A stretch of 64,000 nucleotides of DNA from Pseudomonas extremaustralis (GCF_900102035.1 NZ_LT629689.1:1922001-1986000); one strand, 5' to 3'. Positions 54,752 through 64,000 are shown, counted from the first letter of the stretch. Notes: a model not told the origin generated them from the sequence alone. Made by a program: numbers and translations.

Positions 54752-54920
54752 GTCCTTCCTCAATCACGACAAGGGAGTCGGTTCCCTTTGGGGGGGACGA
54801 TTGTAAGCGTGGCCTCGGCAGCAGATGAAGGAGATTACCGACAAATAGCCGCCTGAAAACGCGAAGGTTGCGCCGCTAAAAAGCCGCGAATGCGCAATCC
54901 AGAGTTTTTTCCTACACGTC

Positions 54921-56024
54921 TTAGCCAAAGCGCTGCAGTTGCATTTCCTGCAACCGGCTGAGGGTGCGACGAAAAGGAAAAGCCAGGTAACCCTCGGTAT
55001 ACAGCTGCGTCAGCGGCACCTGGGCGTCGATGAATAACGGCACCTTACGGTCGTAGCATTCGTCCACCAAGGCGATGAAGCGACGGACGCTGTCGTCGTG
55101 CACCGACAGTTGCGGCAGCTCGCGATCACCGGCCACCACGCGCTCGGCGCCGTCCTCAGTGCCGCGGGCGATGTGGCCCGGGCGTTGTTGCGCACTCAGG
55201 TTGGGGACCTCGCCCAGCAGAATCGCTTTGAAGCGATCACACAGCAGCATGAAATCCATCGCCGACAGCGGTTGTTCGCACAGGTCGGCATAGCGGCACC
55301 AGAGCACGCTGTCACTGGACCGCACCGCAGCGATAGACCGATGCCCCACACTGACCGGCCCGCTGCTCACCACCTGCCCTTCGCTCAATTGCTGGAACAC
55401 ACTGGCCAGCGCCTCGGGCTGATTGACCCAATAGCGCTGCTGGCCCACGCCTGGGTGCAGACGATGGTCCTCGCCGCCGTCCACCGCCACCACCTGCATG
55501 TGCTGCCGGATCGCCGCGATGCCCGGCAGGAATCGCTCACGGTTGAAGCCATCGGCGTACAACTGCTCGGGCGGCTGGTTGGAGGTGCACACCATCACCA
55601 CCCCCTCCTCGAACATCACTTGGAACAGACGGCCGAGAATGATCGCGTCACCGATGTCATTGACGAACAATTCGTCGAAGCACAGCACCCGCACTTCCCG
55701 GCTCAGCTCACGCGCCAGCGCCTGCAACGGGTCCGGGATGCCGGTGAGCTGGAACAAGCGCTGGTGCACCCAGCCCATGAAATGATGGAAGTGCTGACGC
55801 CGGGCAGGCACCCGCAGGCTTTGGTAGAACTGGTCCATCAGCCAGGTCTTGCCGCGCCCCACCGGCCCCCACAGGTAAACACCGGTGATCGGCGAATGGC
55901 CTTGATGCAGGGCTTCATGGCAGGCTTGCAAAGCATCCACCGCGCGGCGCTGGGCGTCGTCGGCGACGAACCCCTGCTGGGCGATGGCGTGCTGGTAGGC
56001 GGTGAGAGGCGAGTCGAACTTCAT
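54921..56024 (-). CDS. zapE: Cell division protein ZapE (AFG1-like ATPase)
   Basis: 367 residues of the AFG1/ZapE family: Walker A GPVGRGKTWLMDQFY (about residue 53-67), Walker B LCFDELFVND, sensor 1 VCTSNQPPEQLY. It interacts with FtsZ in E. coli and is needed for division under low oxygen or high temperature. In this position it stands alone, with 106 bases to the pepN stop. The start ATG 56024 is the only one that keeps the N-terminal helix PLTAYQHAIAQQGF. Confidence 0.9.
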   Translation of the reverse strand: MKFDSPLTAYQHAIAQQGFVADDAQRRAVDALQACHEALHQGHSPITGVYLWGPVGRGKTWLMDQFYQSLRVPARRQHFHHFMGWVHQRLFQLTGIPDPLQALARELSREVRVLCFDELFVNDIGDAIILGRLFQVMFEEGVVMVCTSNQPPEQLYADGFNRERFLPGIAAIRQHMQVVAVDGGEDHRLHPGVGQQRYWVNQPEALASVFQQLSEGQVVSSGPVSVGHRSIAAVRSSDSVLWCRYADLCEQPLSAMDFMLLCDRFKAILLGEVPNLSAQQRPGHIARGTEDGAERVVAGDRELPQLSVHDDSVRRFIALVDECYDRKVPLFIDAQVPLTQLYTEGYLAFPFRRTLSRLQEMQLQRFG

Positions 56025-56075
56025 GTGTGCGCGTATGACCTACAGGAAAATGTCCAATTGCAAAATCGTCAGCTG

Positions 56076-56118
56076 AAAAAAACGGCGCACTGTGATCCAA
56101 CAGCGCGCCGTTTTTTTT
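56076..56118 (-). terminator. Terminator of pepN
   Basis: On the minus strand, AAAAAACGGCGC...GCGCCGTTTTTTT with a small internal CTG/CAG pairing forms a long stem with U-tract just after the pepN stop. It lies before the zapE promoter. Confidence 0.9.
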
Positions 56119-56130
56119 CAACGGTGCAAT

Positions 56131-58788
56131 TTAAGCAAGGCTCTTACTGACCACCTCGAACACATCGCTCGACAGCTCGCCGGAAGCACGAATGCGCTCC
56201 AGCTCCGCCTTCATCAGCGCCTGGCGCGCGCTGTCGTATTTACGCCAGCGCGTCAGCGGCGCCAATTGGCGCGAAGCGATTTGCGGGTTGAAGCCGTTGA
56301 GCTGGATCACCAGGTCGGCCAGGAAGCGATAGCCCGAACCGTCCGCCGCGTGGAAGTTGATGAGGTTCTGCCCGGCAAACGCGCCGATCAGCGCCCGCAC
56401 CTTGTTCGGGTTCTTGAGGTTGAACGCCGGGTGCTCCATCAACGCCTTGACCCGCGCCAGCCCGCCCGGCAGGGGGCTGCCGGCCTGCACGCTGAACCAC
56501 TGGTCCATGACCAGTGGGTTGTCCTTGAAGGTTTCGGCAAACACCGCCAGCGCCTGGGCTTTTTGCGCCTCGAATGGCGAGTTCACCAGCACCGCCAGCG
56601 CGGTGAGGCGTTCGGTCATGTTGTCGCTGGTGTCGAACTGGTCCAGCGTCGCCGCCAGCACTTCGGGCTTGCCGCTGAGCATCAGGTACGACAGCGCAAT
56701 GTTCTGCAAGGCACGACGGGCGAAGTGCTCGGCCGCGGCGACATAAGGTGTGCGCTTGGACAGCTCGCGATTGGCCTGGTAACGCGACCACAAGCCTTCG
56801 AACAGCTTGTCGGCCAGTTGCTGGCGCGCGAACTCGCGAGCGACGTGGATAGCCTCCACATCGGCGACGTCGCTGATTTCAGTGAGGTAGGCTTCGCCGG
56901 GCAATGAGAGCATTTCCGCGACCATCGCCTGATCCAGACTTTCGTCGTTCAATACCGTGCGCAAGGCGTCGATCAGGCGCTGATCCAGCTTCAGCGGCTG
57001 ACCCGCCTGATGCTGGCCGATCAGTTCCTGCAACACCTGCACCGACAACTGCTGGCCGGCATCCCAGCGATTGAAGCCGTCGCTGTCGTGCTGCATCAGG
57101 AACATCAACTGGTCGCGGGTGTACGGGAAGCTCAGCTTCACCGGCGCCGAGAAGCCACGCAGCAGCGACGGCAACGGCTGCTCAGCAATATCGAGGAAGG
57201 TGAAGGTCTGTTCGGCTTCGGTCACGGAGATCACGCGGGACGTGGCGCCGGCCGTTGCCTCACCCGCCAGGCGCAAGGCGATGGCGGCGCCCTTCGCGTC
57301 CAGCAGGCCCAACTCCACCGGAATCACGAACGGCAGTTTTTCCACCTTGTCCGGGGTGGCCGGGCAGCTCTGGCGGAAGGTCAGGCTGTAGGTTTTGGCT
57401 GCGGCGTCGTAGGACTCGCTCACCGCCAGGCGCGGCGTACCGGCCTGGCTGTACCAGCGTTTGAACTGGGTCAGGTCGACGCCGTTGGCATCTTCCATGG
57501 CCTTGATGAAGTCGTCGCAGGTCACGGCCTGGCCGTCATGGCGCTCGAAGTACAAGTCGCTGCCTTTGCGGAAGCCTCCGGCACCGAGCAAAGTATGGAT
57601 CATGCCGACTACTTCCGAGCCCTTTTCGTACACGGTCAGGGTGTAGAAGTTGGAGATCTCGATAAAGCTGTCCGGGCGCACGGCGTGGGCCATGGGGCCG
57701 GCGTCTTCGGCGAACTGGTGGGTGCGCAGGTAAGCCACGTCCTGGATGCGCTTGACCGTGGCGGAGTTCATGTCGGCGGAGAAGCACGAGTCACGGAACA
57801 CCGTGAAGCCTTCCTTGAGCGACAGTTGGAACCAGTCGCGGCAGGTCACGCGGTTGCCCGACCAGTTGTGGAAGTATTCGTGGGCAACGATGGCTTCGAC
57901 CCGCTGGTGCGCGGCATCGGTGGCGGTTTCGGCACGGGCCAGCACGGCGCTGGAGTTGAAGATATTGAGGCCCTTGTTCTCCATGGCGCCCATGTTGAAG
58001 TCGTTGACCGCGACGATCATAAAAATGTCGAGGTCGTATTCGCGGCCGTAGGTTTCTTCGTCCCAGCGCATGGATTTCTTCAGGCTGGTCATGGCGTGCT
58101 GGCACTTGTCGATATTTTCCGGCTCGACATAGATACGCAGCGCCACGGTGCGGTTGGTCAGGGTGGTGAAGCTGTCTTCGACACACCACAAGTCACCGGC
58201 CACCAGCGCGAACAGGTACGCCGGTTTCTTGAACGGGTCTTCCCAGGTCGCCCAGTGGCGACCGTCTTCGCCCGGCCCGCTGGCGATGGGGTTGCCGTTG
58301 GAAAGCAGCACCGGGTAGCTGTGCTGTTCGGCAATCACCGTGGTGGTAAAGGTGCTCATCACGTCCGGGCGGTCGAGGTAATAGGTGATCTTGCGGAAAC
58401 CTTCGGCCTCGCACTGGGTGCAGAACATGCCGCTGGATTTGTACAGGCCTTCCAGGGCGGTGTTGGTTTCCGGGTGGATGCGCACGCTGGTGTCGACCGT
58501 GAACGTTTCGCTGGTCGGGTGCAGGGTCAGGTGGCTGTCGGTCAACTGGTAGTCAGCCGCCGTCAGTTCCCGCTCGCCCAGGTTGACGCTCAGCAGTTCA
58601 AGCTGCTGGCCATCGAGTACCAACGGCGGCAAGCCGGCGCCGCGCTCGGGGTTGCGGCGCATCACCAGCTGCACGTGGACCAGGCTGTGGTCCTCGAACA
58701 ACTCGAAGGTCAGGTGTGTCTCGTCGATCAGGTAGTCCGGCGCCTGATAGTCCTTCAGGTAAATCATCTTCGGTTGTTCGGTGCGCAT
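56131..58788 (-). CDS. pepN: Aminopeptidase N (M1 zinc metallopeptidase)
   Basis: 885 residues from ATG 58788 (AAGGA with 8-base spacing; ATG 58797 lies too close to the site). M1 motifs are complete: exopeptidase signature GAMEN (267-271), zinc site H303-E304-x2-H307 (VAHEYFHNWSGN) and the third ligand E326 (KEGFT). It is a cytosolic broad-specificity aminopeptidase for peptide turnover. It is the last gene of the nadK-to-pepN run, 13 bases after the DUF2797 stop. Confidence 0.95.
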   Translation of the reverse strand: MRTEQPKMIYLKDYQAPDYLIDETHLTFELFEDHSLVHVQLVMRRNPERGAGLPPLVLDGQQLELLSVNLGERELTAADYQLTDSHLTLHPTSETFTVDTSVRIHPETNTALEGLYKSSGMFCTQCEAEGFRKITYYLDRPDVMSTFTTTVIAEQHSYPVLLSNGNPIASGPGEDGRHWATWEDPFKKPAYLFALVAGDLWCVEDSFTTLTNRTVALRIYVEPENIDKCQHAMTSLKKSMRWDEETYGREYDLDIFMIVAVNDFNMGAMENKGLNIFNSSAVLARAETATDAAHQRVEAIVAHEYFHNWSGNRVTCRDWFQLSLKEGFTVFRDSCFSADMNSATVKRIQDVAYLRTHQFAEDAGPMAHAVRPDSFIEISNFYTLTVYEKGSEVVGMIHTLLGAGGFRKGSDLYFERHDGQAVTCDDFIKAMEDANGVDLTQFKRWYSQAGTPRLAVSESYDAAAKTYSLTFRQSCPATPDKVEKLPFVIPVELGLLDAKGAAIALRLAGEATAGATSRVISVTEAEQTFTFLDIAEQPLPSLLRGFSAPVKLSFPYTRDQLMFLMQHDSDGFNRWDAGQQLSVQVLQELIGQHQAGQPLKLDQRLIDALRTVLNDESLDQAMVAEMLSLPGEAYLTEISDVADVEAIHVAREFARQQLADKLFEGLWSRYQANRELSKRTPYVAAAEHFARRALQNIALSYLMLSGKPEVLAATLDQFDTSDNMTERLTALAVLVNSPFEAQKAQALAVFAETFKDNPLVMDQWFSVQAGSPLPGGLARVKALMEHPAFNLKNPNKVRALIGAFAGQNLINFHAADGSGYRFLADLVIQLNGFNPQIASRQLAPLTRWRKYDSARQALMKAELERIRASGELSSDVFEVVSKSLA

Positions 58789-58801
58789 GGGTGGCATCCT
58801 T

Positions 58802-59632
58802 CTACTGATGCACGGCGAGCTGGTAGGCCGTGTACTTGCGAATATTGATAACGCCGGTATCGAAGATCAGGTACTGGCCCTTGATCCCCAGCAGCGTGCC
58901 TTCGGCAATCGGGTTCTTGTCCAGATTGAAGCTGACGATCTTGGTCGGATACTGCTCGACCGGGTAGCGGATTTCGATCGGCTCGATGTCGGAAACGGTT
59001 TGGATGGCTTGCAGGCCAAAGCGTTCCTGCAACGTCACCAGGCCTTCGGCGCAGGCGGCGAACAGCTCGTCGCGGACTTGCTTGAGGTCGACCGCTTGCG
59101 CATCGCCCTTGAGCAAGGCGCGCCAGTTGGTCTTGTCGGCCACCTGGCTGCGGAACAGGTCTTCGACGAAACCGGACTGCTGGCGCGTGGACACCCGCAC
59201 GATCGGCAGCGCCTGGCTCGCGCCCTGGTCCAGCCAACGGGTCGGCAGTTGGGTGGCGCGGGTGATGCCGACCTTGATCCCTGACGAATTGGCCAGGTAC
59301 ACCACATGGTCGGTCATGCAGAACTGCTCGCCCCAGCCCGGCTCACGGCAGGTGCCGGCGTCGTAATGGCAACGCTCGGGGCTCATGATGCACAGGTCGC
59401 ACTGGGCCAGTTTGGTCATGCACGGGTAGCAATAGCCCTGGCTGAAACTGGTCTTGGTCTTGCGCCCGCAATGGCTGCAATGAATGGCCCCGAGGTACTC
59501 CAGGCGTATATGGGTGCCGATCAGCGGGTTGACCGGCACCTCGGTGTCGCCCAGGCGAAACGCGTATTGAACGGTCGGCTCACCGAGTTGCGCCGACATC
59601 TTGCTGACTGCACCGCGACCGATTTCGATCAA
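58802..59632 (-). CDS. DUF2797 Cys-rich protein
   Basis: 276 residues if translation begins at TTG 59632, giving MIEIGRGAVSKMSAQLGEP, the family-typical N terminus. Its TTG overlaps the DUF1315 stop (TTGA), a coupling arrangement. ATG 59689 in frame would add 19 residues inside the upstream gene. A dense cysteine cluster (IHCSHCGRK, GYCYPCMTKLAQCDLCIMSP, CHYDAGTCREPGWGEQFC) suggests one or two zinc or Fe-S sites. YLANSSGIKVGITRATQLPTRW resembles a GIY-YIG-like core, a nuclease-fold hint. The function is not established. Confidence 0.83.
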   Translation of the reverse strand: MIEIGRGAVSKMSAQLGEPTVQYAFRLGDTEVPVNPLIGTHIRLEYLGAIHCSHCGRKTKTSFSQGYCYPCMTKLAQCDLCIMSPERCHYDAGTCREPGWGEQFCMTDHVVYLANSSGIKVGITRATQLPTRWLDQGASQALPIVRVSTRQQSGFVEDLFRSQVADKTNWRALLKGDAQAVDLKQVRDELFAACAEGLVTLQERFGLQAIQTVSDIEPIEIRYPVEQYPTKIVSFNLDKNPIAEGTLLGIKGQYLIFDTGVINIRKYTAYQLAVHQ

Positions 59633-59889
59633 TGGAGCGCATCCGACTTGAACAGGATGTTCGGCACCGTGGTCGACTTCGAATGACATTCCTGCGCGCC
59701 CATGTAGCCGGTGCGCTGGTCTTCGGGCAGGTTCTGGATTTCCCAGGCGATCATCGCTTGCAACGACAATTCGCGCTGCTCGGCGGTGAGTTTGCGCCCA
59801 TCGGCCCACTTACCGATTTCCACGGCGAGTTTGAGGCTCTCGTAGATGTCCGGCGTGATGTTTTCGATCATTTCTGCAAAAGAGGACAT
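59629..59889 (-). CDS. DUF1315 (YeaC-like) small protein
   Basis: 86 residues: FAEMIENITPDIYESLKLAV, EIGKWADGRKLTAEQRELSL, QAMIAWEIQNLPEDQRTGYM. It matches the DUF1315/YeaC family of short, acidic, helical cytosolic proteins of unknown function. The start ATG 59889 follows GGAAGAGTC. It is embedded in the nadK-pepN run between the rhomboid and DUF2797 genes. The C-terminal Cys and Lys (GAQECHSKSTT) are noted without interpretation. Confidence 0.86.
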   Translation of the reverse strand: MSSFAEMIENITPDIYESLKLAVEIGKWADGRKLTAEQRELSLQAMIAWEIQNLPEDQRTGYMGAQECHSKSTTVPNILFKSDALH

Positions 59890-59901
59890 GGCGACTCTTC
59901 C

Positions 59902-60774
59902 TTAATAAATAGACGTTTTGCGGCGGTTATAGAGACCGCCGAGCAAACCGGTCAGGCAACCGATGACCAGGCCACCCACATGGGCTGCGTTGGCGATTTC
60001 GCCGAAGCCGATCATCGAGACCAGCCCCGACAGGCACAGCACCAGCCACACCAGCATCATCGCCAGCACCCCACGGGGCAGACGATAGGCGGGGTTGGGC
60101 GAAAGTAACTGAAAGATCCAGCAATGCCCGAGCAGGCCATACAACACGCCGGACAACCCGCCAAACAGGCCCGGGCCGCCATAAGCGTATTGCGCGTAGT
60201 TGGAGACCAGGCTGAACAACAGGGTCAGGCCCAGCAGGTTGATGCCGCCCTGGCGCGCTTCGATGCGCCGGCCCAGCTCCCAGTACCACATGCCGTTCAT
60301 GGCCAGGTGCAGGATGCCGAAGTGGATCAGCATCGGCGTAACCAACCGCCACCACTGTCCCGAGGCCAAGGTATCGGCCAAAGGCGTGAACTGGATGTAA
60401 TCACCCATCACCCGGAACGGCAAGAAGGTCAGCCAACTCATGGCTTGCAGGTTTTCGCCGAGCAACGTCACCGCACCGACGATCAGGCTCGCCAGCAACA
60501 CCAGCGCCGTCACCGGGCTACGGCGCACTTGCTGGATAAAGCTGGGGCGCGAAACGGGCGCCTGTTCGGGAATATCCAGTTGCTGGTCCGGGTCACCGGC
60601 GGGAAAGCGTTCATACAACACGCGCACGTCGTCGCTGATGGTCTCGGGCACCCACAACACCTGCTCGCCGGCTTCTTCACTGACGCGATGGGGCACCTGC
60701 ATGCGCTGCAACAGTTTGACGAAACCGCCCAGGTCGACGCTCAGGGGCAAGCGCAATACGGGCACGGCACTCAT
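59902..60774 (-). CDS. Rhomboid-family intramembrane serine protease (GlpG-like)
   Basis: 290 residues. An N-terminal cytoplasmic domain (1-85) is followed by six TM helices. The catalytic dyad is S208 in GGLSGVLYGL and H265 in ANAAHVGGLV, with HFGILHLAMNGMWYWELGRR as the conserved L1/TM2 signature. It cleaves TM substrates in the lipid bilayer; substrates are unknown. Its start overlaps the metallophosphoesterase stop by four bases. Confidence 0.92.
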   Translation of the reverse strand: MSAVPVLRLPLSVDLGGFVKLLQRMQVPHRVSEEAGEQVLWVPETISDDVRVLYERFPAGDPDQQLDIPEQAPVSRPSFIQQVRRSPVTALVLLASLIVGAVTLLGENLQAMSWLTFLPFRVMGDYIQFTPLADTLASGQWWRLVTPMLIHFGILHLAMNGMWYWELGRRIEARQGGINLLGLTLLFSLVSNYAQYAYGGPGLFGGLSGVLYGLLGHCWIFQLLSPNPAYRLPRGVLAMMLVWLVLCLSGLVSMIGFGEIANAAHVGGLVIGCLTGLLGGLYNRRKTSIY

Positions 60775-61742
60775 GTGATCACCTCGGGCCGCTCAACGTC
60801 GACCCATACGAATTTATGCGGATCGAGGCGGGTTTCCTGATCCAGTCGATACGCCACCAGCTTGCCGTACAGCACCGCGCTGTAATCCAGGCAGGCCAGG
60901 TTCGAACGGATCGGCGCCGGTTTGCCGCTGCGCCAGTAATGCCCAACGAACAGCACAGGCTCATCGACGCCATAGCGCAGCAGGGAGTTCTTCTCGGAAG
61001 ACGACAACGGCGTGCGCGCCACCGGCTCCGGCAAGGCGTCGGGCTGGAACACGATGTCGCCGTAGGTTTTCGGGTCTTCTTCCCAGAACTTGGTGCGGAA
61101 GAACGAACGTGTCAGGCCATCGCCACCGGTCAAGGTCAAACCGTCCGGCAGGCGCATATCGGTGCCGCGCAGCAGGCGGTCGAAGGCGTTGCAGGCGAAG
61201 CTGCCGGGTACGGCGGCGGCCTGGAGGAAATGCTGATCGATGCAGCCATCGGGGAACGTCGCGCGCAGCGGCTGGATAAACCCATCGTCCCAGCACGCAT
61301 GCACCACGCGGAAACGTCCGGCGTCGACGAACAGCGGCATGTCGTAGAACCAGCCGAGGAAGTCGTGCCAGTCGCCGGGGTGATGCTCGAACTGGGTCAG
61401 GGTCTCGTGGATCAAGCGCTCGTGCCGCGGCGTGTGTTCGCGCACGAACTGCTTGCCGCTGCCCGGCGGCGCGGGCGTGGCCCAGCCCAGGGCGTTGAAC
61501 TCATGGTTACCCATGATGCACAGCGCCTGCCCGGCCTCGGCCATGTCATGGACGATATGCAGCGCCTCGCGAATGCGTGGGCCACGGTCGATGAGATCGC
61601 CCAGGAACACCGCCATGCGCGAGGGATGGCGCCAGGTGCCAGCGTGCTTGTGGTAGCCCAACAGGTCGAGCAGGTGCTCAAGGGTGTGGGCACAACCGTG
61701 CACGTCACCAATCAGGTCGTAGCTACGCGTGGGATCGAGCAT
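60771..61742 (-). CDS. Metallophosphoesterase (PrpA/ApaH-like)
   Basis: 323 residues from ATG 61742, which overlaps the nadK stop (TGATG). It has the calcineurin-like metal motifs DLIGDVHGC, FLGDLIDRGP and IMGNHEFNALG. The C-terminal part (AIHxx-type PVLFVGHYWRSG) completes the site. It is a serine/threonine phosphatase or dinucleotide phosphatase; the exact substrate is unknown. Coupling to nadK hints at a nucleotide-related role, not proven. Confidence 0.87.
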   Translation of the reverse strand: MLDPTRSYDLIGDVHGCAHTLEHLLDLLGYHKHAGTWRHPSRMAVFLGDLIDRGPRIREALHIVHDMAEAGQALCIMGNHEFNALGWATPAPPGSGKQFVREHTPRHERLIHETLTQFEHHPGDWHDFLGWFYDMPLFVDAGRFRVVHACWDDGFIQPLRATFPDGCIDQHFLQAAAVPGSFACNAFDRLLRGTDMRLPDGLTLTGGDGLTRSFFRTKFWEEDPKTYGDIVFQPDALPEPVARTPLSSSEKNSLLRYGVDEPVLFVGHYWRSGKPAPIRSNLACLDYSAVLYGKLVAYRLDQETRLDPHKFVWVDVERPEVIT

Positions 61743-62632
61743 CAGTCGCCTCCACCCCCCAAGCGGCTGCCCCAGCCCAACTTGGTGCGGCACACTTCAT
61801 AGTAGTTGTGGTCCAGCGGATGGATCAGCCGCAGCTTCTGCGCCTTTTTGCTTACGGTGATGGTGTCACCGGGGGCGCAGGTGAAATGGTTCTGCCCATC
61901 ACAGGAGACTTGCGGGTAGATCTGCATGTCTTTGGATACCACGATTTTCAGCTCACTGTTGCCATCGACCACAATCGGCCGGCTGGACAACATATGGGGG
62001 TACATCGGCACAATCACAATGGCATCCAGCTTGGGGTGCATGATCGGGCCGCCGGCCGACAGCGCATACGCCGTGGAACCGGTGGGCGTGGCGACGATCA
62101 GGCCGTCGGCCTTCTGGCTGCACACGAACTGGCCGTCGATATACAGCTCGAACTCGATCATGCGCGTGGATTTGCCAGGGTGCAGCACCACATCATTGAG
62201 CGCATCGCCCTGGCCGATGGCTTCGCCGTGGCGACGCACTTCGGCCTGCAGCAGGAAGCGGTTTTCCACCAGGTAATGGCCGTCGAGGACCTTGGCCACT
62301 TCGACTTCCAGCTCATCGGGACGGATATCGGTGAGGAAACCCAGGCTGCCACGGTTGATCCCCAGCACCGGCACGTTATGCCGCGCCAGGGCCCGCGCCG
62401 CGCCCAGCAGGCTGCCATCGCCGCCGACCACGATGACCATGTCGCAGACTTCGCCGAGCATTTTTCGCGACGAGGTCTGCAAGCCGTGGCCGGGGAGGAT
62501 TTCGGCGATGGTGTCTTCGAGGATCACATGCAGGTGGCGTTCCAGCAGGAATTTTTTCAGCCGGCGGACGGTGTCCAGCACCTGGGTACTGCCCAGGCGA
62601 CCGATAATGCCGATATTGCGAAAGTGCTCCAT
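61742..62632 (-). CDS. nadK: NAD kinase
   Basis: 296 residues from ATG 62632. The signature [13 protein letters not shown] is followed by [13 protein letters not shown], the substrate motif NDVVLHPG and [16 protein letters not shown]. It phosphorylates NAD+ to NADP+ with ATP or polyphosphate. It is the first gene of the nadK - metallophosphoesterase - rhomboid - DUF1315 - DUF2797 - pepN run. The frame is open to 62731, but that part is not protein-like. Confidence 0.96.
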   Translation of the reverse strand: MEHFRNIGIIGRLGSTQVLDTVRRLKKFLLERHLHVILEDTIAEILPGHGLQTSSRKMLGEVCDMVIVVGGDGSLLGAARALARHNVPVLGINRGSLGFLTDIRPDELEVEVAKVLDGHYLVENRFLLQAEVRRHGEAIGQGDALNDVVLHPGKSTRMIEFELYIDGQFVCSQKADGLIVATPTGSTAYALSAGGPIMHPKLDAIVIVPMYPHMLSSRPIVVDGNSELKIVVSKDMQIYPQVSCDGQNHFTCAPGDTITVSKKAQKLRLIHPLDHNYYEVCRTKLGWGSRLGGGGD

Positions 62633-62777
62633 GGGGCTCCTGCGGGATTGGGGGTGTGGCAAAGAACGACGATTATGGGCGAAAGGCTGCGCCAGGCAAA
62701 ATCCTTTGTCGCCGCAAGGCCTGGATGACAACAGTTCTCAGCCCCCCGCACACGACGTAAAAGGCTATGCTCGGACC

Positions 62778-63725
62778 ATGACTCTGTTCCCTGACCTGTT
62801 CGCCCTGCCCCGCCAATTGCGTCACCCAGAGGTGCGCGACCTGGCGTGGGTGATGCTCGCCCCGCCGATGCTGGCACAAACGCCCTGGCCACAGCGTCAT
62901 CCGCTGGCCGGTAGCGATTGGGTGCAGGCGCCCCATCTTCTCGAACACTGGTTGCGCGCACTCGATCGCGACAGCAGCGCCCTGCAGCTTTGGCTGAGCC
63001 AATCGCGCACCCGCCGCCTGGGTCTGTATTACGAACGTCTGTGGCAGTTCGCCGTGCGACATGCGCCGGGCGTGGAATTGCTCGCCGCCAACCTGCCGAT
63101 CCGCCGCGCCGGGCATACCCTGGGCGAACTGGACATGCTGCTGCGTGACCGCGATGGCGTGCACCACCTGGAACTGGCGATCAAACTCTACCTGGGTCCG
63201 CAGGACGGCAACGGCCGGGACACCGCGCAGTGGCTGGGCCCTGGTTGTCACGACCGCCTGGACCGCAAGCTGACACACCTGGCCCAGCACCAACTGCCGA
63301 TCTCGGCGCGACCGGAAAGCCGCGAAGCGCTGGCCGCCCTGGATATCCAGCAATTCGATGCGCATTTGTGGCTCGGCGGGTACCTGCTCTATCCCTGGCC
63401 GGGCCAGTCCGAATCGCCTTTTGGCGCTCATCCGCAGCATTTGCGCGGACGCTGGCTGCATCAGCGGGATTGGCGCGACTTCGTCAGCGCCAGCGCCCCC
63501 GGCCGCTGGCAGCCCCTGCCCCGCCATGCATGGCTGGCGCCGGCGCATTACCTGACGGACGAGGTGTGGAGCGAGGAACAGATGCAGGGATGGCTGGCCG
63601 ACCTGGAACCGATGGCGCCCGCGCAGTTACTGGTGCGGCTGGTCCAGAACGGTGAAGACTGGGAAGAAGCCGAGCGGCTCTTCCTCGTCGCCGACCTCTG
63701 GCCCAACGTCCCCGGAACCGTGTAG
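62778..63725 (+). CDS. DUF1853 family protein
   Basis: 315 residues from ATG 62778. It contains [55 protein letters not shown] and LYLGPQDG. The E-x-D...ExK pattern ([19 protein letters not shown]) is reminiscent of a PD-(D/E)xK nuclease core, but no activity is known for the family. It is divergent from nadK. Its stop codon TAG lies inside the first REP sequence (TGTAGGAGCG), so the repeat defines the C terminus. Confidence 0.84.
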   Translation: MTLFPDLFALPRQLRHPEVRDLAWVMLAPPMLAQTPWPQRHPLAGSDWVQAPHLLEHWLRALDRDSSALQLWLSQSRTRRLGLYYERLWQFAVRHAPGVELLAANLPIRRAGHTLGELDMLLRDRDGVHHLELAIKLYLGPQDGNGRDTAQWLGPGCHDRLDRKLTHLAQHQLPISARPESREALAALDIQQFDAHLWLGGYLLYPWPGQSESPFGAHPQHLRGRWLHQRDWRDFVSASAPGRWQPLPRHAWLAPAHYLTDEVWSEEQMQGWLADLEPMAPAQLLVRLVQNGEDWEEAERLFLVADLWPNVPGTV

Positions 63726-63983
63726 GAGCGAACTCACTCGCGAAAAACCCGAGAGCGCCACATTTATCCAGCATGACCGCGTTATCGTTGACGATCTTCG
63801 CGAGCAAGAAGGGGGGCGGCGCGCCAGGCTTGCAGGCAATGCCAGGTACCGGCTGTTGTAGGAGCGAGCTTGCTCGCGAAAAACCCGAGAGCGCCGCATT
63901 TTTCCAGCATGACCGCGTTATCGTTGACGATCTTCGCGAGCAAGCTCGCTCCTACAAGGGGGGCTGGCGCGCCAGGTACCGCG
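63721..63983. repeat. Tandemly duplicated REPIN (two copies, first one truncated)
   Basis: Two nearly identical units start at 63721 and 63857. Each has TGTAGGAGCG..., a CGCGAAAAACCCGAGAGCGC block, a CCAGCATGACCGCGTTATCG spacer and CTTCGCGAGCAAG. In the first copy the closing REP arm is cut after CGAGCAAG (63808) and replaced by GGGGGG; in the second it is complete (to 63956). Both are followed by GGCGCGCCAGG, so flanking DNA was duplicated as well. This takes up nearly all of the remaining non-coding end. Confidence 0.9.
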
Positions 63984-64000
63984 TCTACAGGGTGTCGATG

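Noticed and set aside
57010..58848. 612-codon plus-strand frame across pepN
   Set aside because: pepN on the minus strand carries GAMEN and HExxH; the plus frame is a shadow.

Overview
The window is about 64 kb of a high-GC gammaproteobacterial chromosome. It almost certainly comes from the Pseudomonas fluorescens group. The evidence is the complete fap functional-amyloid operon, a second gnd-zwf pair, a dpkA-type reductase, a Pseudomonas-type CptA, and several REP/REPIN elements built on the TGTAGGAGCGAGC...GCTCGCTCCTAC theme. No tRNA, rRNA, CRISPR array, transposase or prophage was recognised.

Layout. (1) 1-4.2 kb: the 5' part of biosynthetic ilvA (minus) behind what reads as a classical Ile/Thr transcription attenuator; a ParD-like/methionine aminopeptidase pair; and a RimK-like ATP-grasp ligase divergent from a GNAT acetyltransferase. 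(2) 4.2-7.4 kb: a phospholipase D type VI effector (Tle5 class) with an AT-richer Sel1-repeat immunity partner. (3) 7.4-15 kb: a TSUP transporter, an RstAB-like two-component system, and a divergent RND efflux pair without an outer-membrane partner. (4) 15.1-17.7 kb: a PoNe nuclease effector whose 3' end appears frameshifted, followed by its PoNi immunity gene. (5) 17.9-22.5 kb: DUF1345 protein, AraC regulator, LysE exporter, autotransporter. (6) 22.7-26.9 kb: two large paralogous proteins made of tandem beta-sandwich modules. (7) 27-35 kb: chemoreceptor, NCS2 permease, LEA lipoprotein, nitrilase/LysR pair, DUF883 protein, dpkA. (8) 35-40.2 kb: a 1720-residue toxin-like protein with four copies of one module and a C-terminal HEITH zinc-protease motif. 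(9) 40.3-47.8 kb: an orphan FecR, then fapABCDEF with a sigma-54 promoter, then a sigma-54 activator. (10) 48.1-54.8 kb: small conserved-looking genes, the gnd-zwf-HAD operon, CptA, GNAT. (11) 54.9-64 kb: zapE, then a minus-strand run nadK - metallophosphoesterase - rhomboid - DUF1315 - DUF2797 - pepN, a DUF1853 gene, and a tandemly duplicated REPIN.

Together this is a core-metabolism backbone (ilvA, map, gnd/zwf, nadK, pepN, zapE) carrying accessory loci for competition and surface life: two T6SS-type effector-immunity pairs, a giant toxin-like protein, an autotransporter, the modular beta-sandwich pair and the Fap amyloid. The observations I consider most worth checking are the ilvA attenuator, the frameshift that splits the PoNe effector, the HEITH-bearing giant protein, and the sigma-54 promoter with upstream dyad before fapA. 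Protein identities come from recognising motifs and family sequence by eye; no database search was run.
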